The notes below the pieces were generated by a model. That model saw only the letters and a program-made list of their open reading frames with translations, did no database searches and had not been told where the DNA came from. A stretch of 64,000 nt of DNA from Blastomussa wellsi (lineage: Eukaryota; Cnidaria; Anthozoa; Scleractinia; Plerogyridae), in the NCBI GenBank assembly GCA_947652115.1, contig OX393565.1:13154299-13218298 (forward strand), read 5' to 3'. The first letter of the stretch is position 1; every line of letters starts with the position of its first letter. Shown here one piece after another: positions 1 through 9,504 of this stretch. Both the position numbers and the translations under genes were made by a program.

Positions 1-1
1 A

Positions 2-2955
2 AGACCGGACACAAAGTGGGCGTTCAGGGGCTATTCTGATGTCTATGTGAAGGTTGTGCTTGACCGCCAGCCATTGTTGGGCACATGCCCCTTGCCTGAC
101 TGGCTACGCAACCTTGCACATAGCAGGTCAATGGCGGCACTGGACACCTACCGCGATAATTTGTGTCTCTGGCGCTGCATTGCTGTGCACCAAGGCTCGC
201 TACCACATCGAAGTACAGCAGCAGCTCGTGAGCTTGTCAAGAGTTTCTTCAAACTCAAAACTGTTCCAATCGACTGTCCAAAAACATCACTTGATGAATT
301 AGATAAGATTGAAAAGCATCTCAACAAGGGGGTCAGTTTTTCAGATTGGCTCGGCATCAAGGTTTATCAGCCTGAGCGGGGAGAAGACGGCGAAGTGGTT
401 TGGCATCTTAGAAGAAACTCGCCGGCCAAGCTGACAAACATTCTGACCATCGGCATTTACGAGGGGCATGCCTTTGTCAAAAAAGACATAGAAAAGCTTG
501 CGAAAACGTATGCATGTGTGGATTGCCGCGCGAGATTCACATGAGTTGACAATCTACAACGGCATGTCCAAACGTGTGCCCAAGGGAAGACGATAATCGA
601 TTGCCCGGGCGAAAAAGTCGAAGCCCCGCAGACAGCATTCGAGAAGGCTTTCTATCCAAAACATAGAGCTTCCCCAGAATCGCTATGGTGGCTAGACCAA
701 GAAGCCAAGCGGCGGAAAATTCACATCCACCACGCAATGTGTGGCCACGTAGGTGAGAGGTGGGTTAAGCGGGCACCAGTCGACGGTTACAACCATGAAA
801 CAAAGACCGTATCTCAATACCACGGCTGTCACTGGCACGGGTGCCGAAAATGTCACCCGCACGATCGCGACAAAATCATAACCCACGGTCAAACGCGCGA
901 AGACGGGTGGAAGGCCACGCAGAGGCGCACAAGAACGCTCCGGGAGGCCGGCTACCGCGTAATCGAGGCTTGGGCGTGTGAAGTTGGGGAAATCGAAGCC
1001 GAACCCCCGCAGACCGAAACAAAAAACTACCCGCACGCGATCCTGTACGATTTCGAGGCGTACGGCGACAACAATCATCGGAAGGAGCCCACGTCCATGC
1101 TCACGATCGAGAACGCGCACGTACCAATCTCGGTGAGCATCGGCGACACACTCGAGAGAGAGCCTACCCACATCTGCGAAAGAGACCCCGCAGAGCTGGT
1201 ACGAAAGTTTATGGAAGAGCGGAAGAGGCGCAGAGAAAACATCCGGGCGAAGTTTGTGCCAGAAGACGTGACCCTGCTGATGAATGGTTTAACCAGGTGC
1301 CAGTCGTCGGGTTCAACTCGGGCAGCTACGATCTAAACCTGATAAAAAACCACTTCGTTGACCGCCTTGCTGACACAACCCGCAAAGTCAGAGTGGTCAA
1401 AAAAGGAAAAAAAATAATGTTCTTGTTGACCTGGGGCTTCCGTTTCCTGGACATAATAAACCACCTTGGCCCGGGGACAAGCTACGAAAAGTGGGTTCGA
1501 GCCTACGGATGCACACTGCAGAAATCGTGGTTTCCGTACGGGTGGTTCGACTCGCCCCAAAAGCTCGACTATCCAGGTCTCCCAGACTACCCAGAGCAGT
1601 ACTCACGTCTGAAGGGCGAGCATGTGCTCTCAAGAGAAGAATGGGAGGGGTGCAAGCGCCACTTCGAAGAGGCATGCGCTCCTTCGCGGACTGGCTGCGC
1701 TACTACAACAATCTCGACGTGGCACCTGGCCTCGAGGCTTTGGAAAAGATGCGGGCCTTCTACACTGAAAAAGGAATCGACATCTTGAAAGACGCGGTGA
1801 GTGTCCCGGGGGTGAGTTTGCACTACTTACTCCGGGGATCCGTCGAGAAATGCGCGGAGCTATACAGTCCAGGCAAAGAAGCGTACGAGATGTTGAAAGG
1901 AGCTGTGGTCGGAGGCCCGAGCCTCGTGTTCACGCGCTACCACGAAGTCGGGGTGGCAAAGATAAGATCGCGCCAATACGAAGACGCCCGTCTTTTCAAA
2001 AAGATCTTGGGTTACGACGCCAACGCCCTCTATCTTTCACCCATGTTGAGAGAAATGCTATGCGGGAAGGAGAGGGTCACCCACTACGCCGAAGACGACT
2101 ACTCCCAAAAGGAGGTGGTAGTGCCAGAGCTAACAGGCAGGCTCAAAGAAGGAAAAAGGTTCGGATTTGCCGAAGTCGATATAGAGATTCCGGAGCCCTT
2201 GCACCCAAAGTTTGAGGAAATGTGCCCGTTCTTCTACAACAAAAAGGTGCCGAACGACGTCGTCTCGAATACTTGCGCCAAACAGGCAGAAATCGCGGAG
2301 ACGGGAAAAACTCGTGGGCGCCCTGTCCGCAGAGAGACTGTTGCTGCACGCCCCTCTGCTGCGTTGGTATGTTGACCACGGGGCGGTTATCACACGTGTC
2401 CATCGGTCAATCAACTACCAACCGGGCAAGATCTTTCCCTGGTTCGTGGAGGAGGTCACCGAGGCGCGGCGGACAGGAGACGTGGAATAAAGCAAGGCGC
2501 TGCTGGCGGAGGTGTTCAAGCTGCTAGGGAACAGCGGGTACGGAAAGCTCATCTAAGCCTTGGAGCGGCAGACAAGCGTAATTTACACCAAAGATGAGAA
2601 GGTGGTCGACAGAGCCATGCGAAGCGCGTATTTCTCCGACCTTGATGAGATCGGACAGGCCTATGAGCTGGAAAGCCGCAAGCCAAGGATCACAATCAGG
2701 TGGCCGTTTCAGGTAGGAATCGCTGTCTATCAGCTGGCCAAGCTGCGGATGCTGGAATTCTACTACGACTCCCTCGACAGGTATTTTGACAGAAGAGATT
2801 TTGAGCTCATCCAGATGGACACAGACAGCAACTACATGGCCATCTCCGGGAGCGTCTCGAGGACCTTGTCAGGCCGGAGCTGCAAGCGGAATTCGAGACG
2901 CAGAAGAAGCAGTGGATGGCTTGGGACAAATGGAGCGGCGGTTGATTTGGTTTGA
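2..2955 (+). pseudogene. Type B DNA polymerase of Polinton A, broken
   Basis: The reading frame is open from base 2, so the start lies upstream. The N-terminal part carries a C2H2-like finger (about 505-575) interrupted by a stop at 542. After it comes a Cys/His-rich segment with YHGCHWHGC near 820-850. Next are the exonuclease motifs DFEAYG (about 1050) and GFNSGSYDLNL (about 1303-1335), then polymerase motifs YDANALYL (about 2015-2040), GNSGYGK (about 2530-2550) and DTDS (about 2820). A deletion and frame change near 1280-1300 removes a stretch kept in copy B. More shifts follow near 1690 and 2260-2280, and there are stops near 2488 and 2554. A deletion at about 2940 removes the C-terminal quarter. 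The role was replication of the element. Copy A keeps the N-terminal region that copy B has lost. Confidence 0.88.
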
Positions 2956-2956
2956 T

Positions 2957-4160
2957 CCAAACTCTTTCAATGTTGTAAACTTTCAACGACCAGATCGGAA
3001 CTGTGGCCCTTCTTGCGCCTCCTTCAAGCTCACCGGGTTGGTAGAGATAGCGAACTTGGACAAAAGAGGGGAGCATTTTTTCCGCCTTTCCAACAGACCA
3101 AAAATAAGGAGTTGAGGGCTGTGCAGAAACAGTGTTTTCTTTGATTGCTTCCGCAGGTATTTTCCCCGTCAGCCGGGTGACTTCGTTGTTCAAAGCGACA
3201 ACAACTGCAGGAAGTCTTTTCACCCACGAGGTGGACCGTTGGCCAGGAGGGAGACGCACTTCCACGGCGTATTGGTGCCCGAACAAGCGCTCGGCAAGGG
3301 TGCGGTTGAAACGTTCAACAATGGCCTGGTCGCGGTGAATGTCAACGCGTCCGCGTCGGATATTGGTTTTGTGCTTTTCCATGTCTTTTGAGACGGCGCC
3401 CATGAATTCGCGCCAGGGATCAACCTGCAGCAGTTGAGGCCATTTCAAAGGACCGCGCTTGTAAATCTTCTGAAAGGCCTGGGCGACCTCATCAGAATAT
3501 TTCGAAGTCAAGGGTTCGGCCTCTTTGTAGCGGCTGGCCACGTCGACAACAGCCAGCGCGTATTTGAAAACTTTGCGTCCGCCTGGCAGTTTGTCGTGTG
3601 GCAGAAAAAGAAGGTCCGCCTGGTGGGCCGCGTTTGGTGTGGGCACGTCGAATTTTGGCCGAGGAATGTGCCTCGGAGCGGGCAGGTAAATCTTGCAGAG
3701 GGCTTGGCTTACTAGCAAATGTATCTAAACGTAATTGTGTCATGTCATGCCTTATGTGTTGATTTTCTACTTTTTTGTACTTAGTTTATAATATGAACTT
3801 AGTTTAGTGTTATAGTTGAATATTTGTAATTAATAATATACTTAGTTTGTAATATATACTTAGTTTATAGTAGTTGAATTTTTATGATCTACGATATTAT
3901 TAATCTTATATTATTAGTTTTAGTCTCTTTTTATGTCTGTACAAACACGCCCTCCATGGAAACCAGCTGAGTGTTGTTGGGGCTAGCGTGTTTCTTTTAA
4001 TTAAATAAAGTATACCTACCTACCTACCTACCTACCTACCTAGCCACTTTTTTGCGGCGTCTTCTGGCACCTTGGCGGCCTCGGATAATTTTTTGATAGC
4101 GGCAAGGCCTTTCCAATATCCCCTCGGGCCGTAGTATATCTTTGCGAGTTTGGCATCCAT
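2957..4160 (-). pseudogene. Retroviral-type (RVE) integrase of Polinton A, interrupted
   Basis: The integrase inserts element DNA into the host genome. The catalytic core reads on the minus strand from about 3716 to 2960. Acidic residues lie in HQADLLFLP, LQVDPWREF and RDQAIVERFN, matching the D, D and E of retroviral-like integrases. A basic SH3-like or chromo-like C-terminal region follows. The N-terminal part (start ATG at 4160) is separated from the core by a LINE insertion at 3717-4044. The extreme C-terminus was lost together with the polymerase end, so the open frame now runs on into antisense polymerase sequence down to 2807. In copy B the same gene converges on the polymerase with a 4-base overlap. 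Identification is firm; the gene is not functional as it stands. Confidence 0.88.
3717..4044 (+). mobile_element. 5'-truncated LINE 3' end inserted in integrase A
   Basis: This block is absent from copy B, where the integrase reads straight through. It has no coding frame and repeats TACTTAGTTTATAATATG-type phrases. It ends in a run of TACC units (about 4013-4040). The flanks share CTAGC (3712-3716 and 4040-4044), a plausible target-site duplication. The sequence resembles 17589-17760, downstream of a LINE reverse-transcriptase C-terminus, so it is read as a 5'-truncated copy of the same LINE family. Confidence 0.75.
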
Positions 4161-4234
4161 CGCTATATATAAATAAAAGTTTAAAGGGATCTTTGCCCGC
4201 GATAAAAAAAGGATCTTTGCGCGCGCTAATAAGT

Positions 4235-4660
4235 TTAAAGGAACCGGAAGGCTGCGTAGCCCAGAGCGAGCGCCCCGGCGCCGACGAACGCGAGTTCACC
4301 CCTTTTCTGCTGCTCGCTTGGCTGATAGAAATTAGAGAACTTGGGCTCTTTGGGAGGTGCCATCCGTTCTTCAGGGTGCACCCTGTTGTAGAGTTTGAAG
4401 GCGTAGTCAGTGTTGGTGAAGTTCTGCTTGGCCTCCTCCTTGATTTGCGCGTTTTTCGCAATCCAGTCGAGAAGTTTGGTGCGGTCACGTGCGTATTTTG
4501 CGTACGCAGCTTGGTACGCCTCGAGAGCTTAATCATGCCGCACTTTTTCTTCTAGCGCTGCTTTGTCACCGCCCCCGAAAGCCCTCGCGAGATAATTACC
4601 GCCGATGAAAGCCGCTGCGTTCAACACAGCCCCGCCAACCATAATCGCGACACTTGCCAT
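4235..4660 (-). pseudogene. Small membrane-anchored Polinton protein, copy A
   Basis: About 141 codons from ATG at 4660. The N-terminal 30 residues are glycine- and alanine-rich and hydrophobic (MASVAIMVGGAVLNAAAF), like a membrane anchor. A charged helical middle follows, then a short hydrophobic C-terminus ending in FRFL. An in-frame stop interrupts the helical part near 4530; copy B (34240-34665) has an intact frame at this point. It lies between the integrase and another small membrane protein, among the short genes that precede the ATPase and capsid genes. I infer a minor virion or membrane component; there is no recognised enzymatic domain. Confidence 0.65.
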
Positions 4661-4704
4661 TTTTTTCTTGTATATATTTTTTCAAATGTTGGTTGGAAGG
4701 ATTT

Positions 4705-4885
4705 TCAGGCGTTGGTGGGAAGGATTTTCTGGTCCTTCAGGTACTTTTTGAGCGCAACGCTCCCCGTCATGACAGCTGTGAACAATGCGTAGTTTTCGAT
4801 AGAATTAGAAGGGTCACCTGCCAGCAGCGAGGCCGGTAAGGGTGGCGGCATCCATGACGGTTTTGGCGAGCTTGTTGTCTGGCAT
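4705..4885 (-). pseudogene. Short single-span membrane protein, copy A (internal deletion)
   Basis: The start is at 4885. The N-terminus (MPDNKLAKTVMDAATLTG) and C-terminus (about 4710-4800) match the 73-residue protein of copy B at 34687-34908. About 45 bases in the middle, covering the segment after the glycine-rich helix, are missing, which shifts the frame. The family member in copy B has one likely membrane span. Function unknown; probably a small virion or membrane protein. Confidence 0.6.
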
Positions 4886-4911
4886 GTTGGTTATAGATAA
4901 GAGAAAAAGTA

Positions 4912-4932
4912 TTTAATTGAAAATTATTTCTC
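4912..4932 (-). promoter_or_regulatory. AT-rich upstream motif (TTTAATTGAAAATTATTTC)
   Basis: The motif lies 27 bases upstream of the minus-strand start at 4885. The same motif occurs at 34934-34953, 26 bases upstream of the copy B orthologue. Related TTTAATTGA or TTCAATTGAAAA sequences precede other genes in both copies (5682, 36289, 40969). I read it as a core promoter element of this Polinton family; the evidence is position and recurrence only. Confidence 0.45.
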
Positions 4933-5046
4933 GCCTTCCACTGTTAATATTATTTTTTTGGTCTTGGTCTTGATATTTTTGATCACTTAGCCTATTTAAA
5001 AGCTCTTGCACACCTTCCCCTTCCTCATCTTCCTCCTTTTTTTCTT

Positions 5047-5205
5047 TCACACGAACATATCAGGATTTTTGTATAACCAAAAGATAGTTCTAACGCAACT
5101 GTTCGTGAATGTCACCCAAAATAAGCCAATACCTGCAACTGCTGCGCCGTTTATTATTAACTGGTTGAAGCTTGGTACATTCCACATTTTGTTATACAGC
5201 AACAT
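5047..5205 (-). pseudogene. Small hydrophobic protein with lost acidic tail, copy A
   Basis: A 52-codon frame starting at 5205. It has one hydrophobic stretch (GAAVAGIGLFWVTF) and ends with KNPDMFV. In copy B (34931-35144) the matching frame continues into a strongly acidic tail rich in Glu and Asp. In copy A the acidic coding bases are still present downstream (about 4985-5040), but an indel puts them out of frame. Size, membrane span and position among the virion-type genes suggest a small structural or membrane protein. No known domain. Confidence 0.5.
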
Positions 5206-5221
5206 CAAAATATTCAAAACT

Positions 5222-5641
5222 CTAGTCCATCGGGCGAATGCCTTTTTGGGGTTGCGTTGCAGATGCAGGTGCAGATACCGGTGCCAGTGCCTTTCTTAAA
5301 AAGGCTCGGACGTCTTCACGCTTGACATAGGTTGTAACAAGTGTAGCCCCGATTCCAATACTAGAGATCCATTGGTTTGTGCTGAGAACATTTTGAAAAC
5401 TTTTGGAATCGGGCGGTGGTGCGGTCTCTGGAACCATCGGAGCAGGTGCAGATTGTTTTTCTTTTGCAATTATGACAGAAGCCTCGGCTACGGCTTTTTT
5501 CTGCGCTTCGCGGGCCAACCGTGTTCTTTCAGCAACCATTTTGCCAGCAGCTACCCGCTTGGGATTTTTGGCAGGCCTTGTTGCCGGAGTTTGTGAAGTT
5601 GCCTGTGAGACTGGAGCGGTCAGTTGCTGTTCTTCGGACAT
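5222..5641 (-). CDS. 139-residue basic protein with C-terminal membrane segment
   Basis: An intact frame from ATG at 5641. The N-terminal third is Gln/Thr/Pro-rich. A basic conserved block follows (NPKRVAAGKMVAERTRLAR) and then an Ala/Lys-rich helix. A hydrophobic segment (ISSIGIGATLVTTYV) and a Pro/Ala-rich tail ending in IRPMD complete it. Copy B (35188-35654) has the same layout but is frameshifted in an A run. The TTTAATTGA motif lies about 41 bases upstream. I recognise the block as typical of this cnidarian element family but know no function; a minor virion protein is likely. Confidence 0.65.
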   Translation of the reverse strand: MSEEQQLTAPVSQATSQTPATRPAKNPKRVAAGKMVAERTRLAREAQKKAVAEASVIIAKEKQSAPAPMVPETAPPPDSKSFQNVLSTNQWISSIGIGATLVTTYVKREDVRAFLRKALAPVSAPASATQPQKGIRPMD

Positions 5642-5733
5642 AGTTTATTTTACGAGGGATGCCGATGATTATTTCTGTGTATTTAATTGAGAAAAATAAT
5701 TTTTGTGAGGAATTGCCGACTATTTCTGTGTAA

Positions 5734-6309
5734 TTATTCAATAGTTGATGAGTTTTGCTCATTAAGTTCTTCCGATTTTGCTTCGCGCTTGCTTTTCAAA
5801 AGCTCATTTAAAACAAGGTGTTTTGCGGTGATCAGCCCCGCGTTGGCCACAGCAAGAAAACGGCCGCACTTTAAAGCCATGTTGCCGGCCAGGTTGGAGA
5901 GCTCTTTGTTGATGATGTAGTCGTTTCTGAGTTCTTTTTGATAAGCATCGATATCATCTATGTCAACGACCATTCCGACGCCTTTGGTCACAACAAAAAT
6001 GAAGCTGTCGATCAAGCTGTAAGTTGTCTTTGAGCCCACGTATGCCTCGTACCGTTTGGTGTATTTCTCAACATCTTTGTCGCAGAGGCGCTTGACCTGC
6101 TCGTGTGTTAACTGCACCCCGATGACCTCTTTGGCTTTTCCTGTCGACACCAACACGGCCAGCTACTCACGAAGAGCAGGAAAATCGGGCCCGGAGTCTG
6201 CCACAACAACAGTTGGACCGCTCGACGGCTCGGCTTCCAACAGGTTCATAACCTCTGCCATAGCAAGCTCTTCTCCCGCAATTGTGTATAATAATCTTAC
6301 AAATTCCAT
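5734..6309 (-). pseudogene. Conserved Polinton protein of unknown function, copy A
   Basis: The frame starts at ATG 6309, just before the ATPase stop at 6314, and runs to 5734. One in-frame stop lies near 6163. The conserved part includes QLTHEQVKRL, RYEAYVGSKTT, RNDYIINKELSNLAG and ALKCGRFLAVANA, and is mostly helical. Copy B (35726-36271) has the same protein with a different stop, so the full-length form was about 190 residues. It is always next to the packaging ATPase. Function unknown. Confidence 0.65.
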
Positions 6310-6313
6310 TTTT

Positions 6314-6910
6314 TCAATTCAAAATAACTCCGTAGGGGTGCCGAAGCGAGAACACGAGATTCGCAAACTTTCGAGCTTTAAGCTTTGAAATAAGACCTTT
6401 GTACTCATCCTGGGAGAGTTCCCCGGCGTAATCTTCAAAGATGGCTTTCAAAGTCTTGGCCGCGGGGGTGTAAAAGAGAACGACGGCCGCAACGTTCTCC
6501 CGGAAGGAGGCTGTTATGCTGGTCATCTTCTGCGTCAGCACCCAAACGCTGATTCCAATATGTCGGGCAGAAAAGGCAAGATTTACCAGCGGGCCTGTGC
6601 GCCCTTTCACATCTTTCGAGGCTGCACAGTCATCGAGAATTATGAGCGCGTTGGTGTCCTCGAAAAGCCAGGAGACGAGCTTCAACCAAATTTCCACCCC
6701 GTGGTGCGCGCATATTATCACAAACATTCGCGGATCATCTTCACCAATTCGGTGGTAGGTTTTGTTGTGCGCGAACGTCGGGCAGAGGAGCACGATGTTG
6801 TCGAACTTGCCACGAAAAGGGCCATAGATCTGGTCGACCACAAACTGCGATTTGCCTGAATTCGTAGGACCCACAATCAACGCGTTGAACGGGATGTTGC
6901 TTCCATTCAT
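6314..6910 (-). CDS. A32/FtsK-HerA-like packaging ATPase, copy A
   Basis: An intact 198-codon frame from ATG at 6910. Walker A is GPTNSGKS (residues 14-21) and Walker B is ALIILDDC, with Asp93 and Asp94. A glutamine-containing strand (VWVLTQKM) follows, as in packaging ATPases of the FtsK-HerA superfamily. In Polintons and related viruses this enzyme is expected to drive DNA into the capsid. It lies directly downstream of the putative capsid gene on the same strand, with only 7 bases between them. It is the best preserved enzyme gene in copy A. Copy B's version (36292-36884) has a damaged Walker B and several breaks. Confidence 0.88.
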   Translation of the reverse strand: MNGSNIPFNALIVGPTNSGKSQFVVDQIYGPFRGKFDNIVLLCPTFAHNKTYHRIGEDDPRMFVIICAHHGVEIWLKLVSWLFEDTNALIILDDCAASKDVKGRTGPLVNLAFSARHIGISVWVLTQKMTSITASFRENVAAVVLFYTPAAKTLKAIFEDYAGELSQDEYKGLISKLKARKFANLVFSLRHPYGVILN

Positions 6911-6917
6911 TTCTATA

Positions 6918-8102
6918 TCAGTATTGCACAGATTCCAATTGCTGCTCCAATATGTTCATCTGCGAGTCTGATATAACAAAGACGTAGCAGTTCATATTGC
7001 CTCCACCGCTTGCCGGAATCTCGAGCTCAAGCGGTACCCCGTCTTGTGTGTTTACGAGGCGCACGCCGTTGCCGTGCAGCGACTGATCTGCCATGGAGCG
7101 CAGATCGATTAAAAGCCCGAACTTGTCATCGCTGTTGAACTTTGTCATATTCATGTGGGGCGTTTTTTTTCTGTGAAAAGAAGCGACGGACCGTCTCCCA
7201 CATGTCCCTGTATAAGATGCCGTTGTTGTACAGCATGTTAGGCGAGCCGTTCACCGTGACGCTGACTTTCGAGAGGCCGGGGTTGAAGTACTTTTCTGTA
7301 TCTCTGGCCCCCGGAGCGTAAGGCTCGATGAACAGGAGAAGGATTCCTTTCATGGACCTTCTCTGGGGGTTGACTCTGAGGTTAATCCTTTCCTTGGCTT
7401 TTGTGAGGTGTGCATCTGATAAAGCTGGACGTGATCGTACATGTATTCATTGCCAGAGAAATAAACACTGAGCGCTTCTTCCGCCAGAGTCTTGCTTCTG
7501 ATCATTTCGTACTCGAGCTGGATGTCTGTCAGCTTGTATTTCAGTTTTGTTGGGTCAGAGCCTTTGACAACCTGTAAGGCCGGCGCAAGGGTCCGTGGTC
7601 GGTCAGGATCTGGTTGTCCAGTCTGATTCCGAAAACTGCGGAGAGCGCGTTTTCCGCGTCGACGCCCGAGGTTTTCTTATCCTCAGCGTTTGAGCGGATC
7701 TTGCAGAGGTCGGCGCTTTGAATTCCATCGAGCAGCCTGTTGTCCCGCTCCTCCTGCGAGAGGAAAAGGTCCTCCCAGATCTTGAAGATGTCATATCCCA
7801 CCGTGTCCTGCAGTACTTCGCCCCCGTACTTCACAACAAGCTTGTCGACCAGAGCGCGCCCGACATTTTGAACGAGGAAGTTGTTGGGTTCCCCTCCAGT
7901 CAAGTCGATATTGAAAAGCAGTGTGAGCGAGCCGGGCACGAGGACCTCTTCCTCATTCAGCTTGGGCACGGAAACATTCAGGATCTCGCTGGGGTTGGCG
8001 TCGCTACGATCAAAGGTGATGCGCTTTACTGCGCGCTCGGCTTTCATCGCGCCGAGATTTTGTTCTTTGTGCGTTGGCCGAAGATTTGCTTGCACCGCCA
8101 TT
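6918..8102 (-). pseudogene. Putative double jelly-roll major capsid protein, copy A
   Basis: ATG at 8102 (MAVQANLRPTHKEQNLGAMK). The N-terminal half is open to about 7570. A deletion relative to copy B and a frame change follow, and the C-terminal half is split into pieces at about 7360-7500, 7126-7353 and 6918-7154. Conserved phrases such as FLVQNVGRALVDKLVVKYGG, VTVNGSPNMLYNNG and DDKFGLLIDLRSM are beta-strand-like, and the reconstructed span of about 400 residues fits a double jelly-roll capsid protein. Its position beside the packaging ATPase is the usual place for the capsid gene in Polintons. The fold is inferred, not demonstrated. Structural prediction would settle it. Confidence 0.55.
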
Positions 8103-8155
8103 TTGTCTATATTAAACAGAAAAATATTTTTGTTTAAATATACAACAATGGCGGA
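8094..8155. promoter_or_regulatory. Divergent palindromic promoter between capsid and coiled-coil genes, copy A
   Basis: Two genes start back to back with ATGGCGG (8102 on minus, 8148 on plus) and share a 45-base gap. The gap is a near-palindrome centred on AAAAATATTTTT, with TTTAAAC/GTTTAAA arms. Copy B has the same arrangement (38694-38745) in a shorter gap. It probably drives both genes. Confidence 0.55.
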
Positions 8156-9504
8156 AGGTGGAGAGTTTGGACACGACAACCCTGCACTTGACCATGCACT
8201 TGACCACGATGACGGTGGCGATGCCGATGAACAAGAGATAAACCGTCAAAACACAACCGTTTCTTTTGTGCCGGGCACCGCATCGACACCCTACCATGGT
8301 GGCGAACAACATGAACTGGTAACAATGCAGCACGAACAGAGCGGGCTGCCTGAGAAATCCTATGTTGAAGCGCCTTTGTTGGACGATATTGTGGATCCAG
8401 GTGACAAACCACCAATTCTTGAAAGAGCTAGAGACTTTATCAAAAAGAGTTTCCCAACGGTGGACTTTGGAAAATTAGGTCCAATAGGTTTTAGCAAAAA
8501 GGGTGGCAATGAGACAACAGTTGTATCATTTGGTCCACAAGGTGGTGAGACTGAAATTTTCAGAAAAGATGGTGGTCTTCTCAAAAAATTCACAGACAAG
8601 TTCAAAAAAGCCCTTGGGCCAGAAGCTGAATCTCTGATTGCTCAAGATAATGAGAGCATAAGAGAACAACGCCAGATATTGAGAGAGACCGAACAACAAC
8701 AACAAAGAAAGACTGGAAAAATTGCTGCAGAAAAGCAAAAAGCTACCCAAGAGCTTCAAAATCTGAGAAACAGAATTGATCGAACTCAAGCAAAGGTTGA
8801 TGCAACGGATGAAGCAACAGCTAAAAAAATCTTAAAACAGATTTTGAAAATGCAAAAAAAAAAAAGCGAAAAAAGAGGTGGCAGCTCTTGAAAAACGAAC
8901 AAAAGAACAAACAAAAGAACAAAAAAAGGAGGTTGATAAAATCAGAGCAGGCATTCTTGAGACAGAAAAAGCAAGAAACGCTCTTCAACAAAATCTTAAC
9001 AACACGAGAGCGCTTTTACAACTGCGTGAGCAAAAAACCGACCTTCAACGACAAAATGATAAAGATCAGAAAATCAACAACGATGAGAACGTCTCACCCT
9101 CTGCCAAAGAAGCCGCGGAAGAAAGAGTTGCGGAAAGAACCGAGGAGCTTGCGCGTCTGCAAACGCAGATTGAGGAAAGAGAAAGTGCGCTTCCACTTCG
9201 TGAGAGGGTCAAAGAGATCTTCAAAAAATACGGCGTGACGGTTACAGCAGTCCTTCTTGCCGCTGGTGCCACGATTAGTGCTGTCATTGGTGCCATTAAC
9301 AACTCGCTGAAAGCCACCGGCAAAGGGTTGGGAAATGGCTTGAAAGAGATTGGCAAAAAACACTCTTCAATCCTTCCTGGGTTAATTGGCTCGATTGTTT
9401 CTTTCCTATTCAAAGCAGCTGGTCAGGTCATCTCTTTTCTGGCAGAGCACACCTGCCTTTTGATTTTGGCTGTTGTGGCCTTTCTGGTCGAGACCTATAA
9501 GTAG
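8148..9504 (+). pseudogene. Coiled-coil and membrane virion-type protein, copy A (frameshifted)
   Basis: ATG at 8148. The first part (8148-8891, 247 codons) has an acidic N-terminus, a conserved globular section (about residues 100-160, with DFGKLGPIGFSKK) and a long Gln/Glu/Lys coiled coil. The frame breaks at a run of 12 A near 8857. The rest continues in the next frame to 9504, with more coiled coil, then PLRERVKEIFKKYGVTV and three hydrophobic stretches. Copy B has the same protein with other breaks. It is transcribed divergently from the capsid gene. I recognise it as a recurrent protein of this element family in cnidarians; its function is unknown. A virion spike or membrane-acting role is a guess. 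Confidence 0.65.

Noticed and set aside
2807..2956. Extended C-terminus of integrase A
   Set aside because: These codons are antisense polymerase sequence brought in by a deletion and are not part of the integrase.
7718..8137. Plus-strand ORF opposite the capsid gene
   Set aside because: Shadow ORF. The conserved copy B comparison favours the minus frame.
8850..8880. Programmed frameshift or transcript slippage at the A run in the coiled-coil gene
   Set aside because: Copy B breaks at other places and lacks the long A run there, so random decay is simpler.
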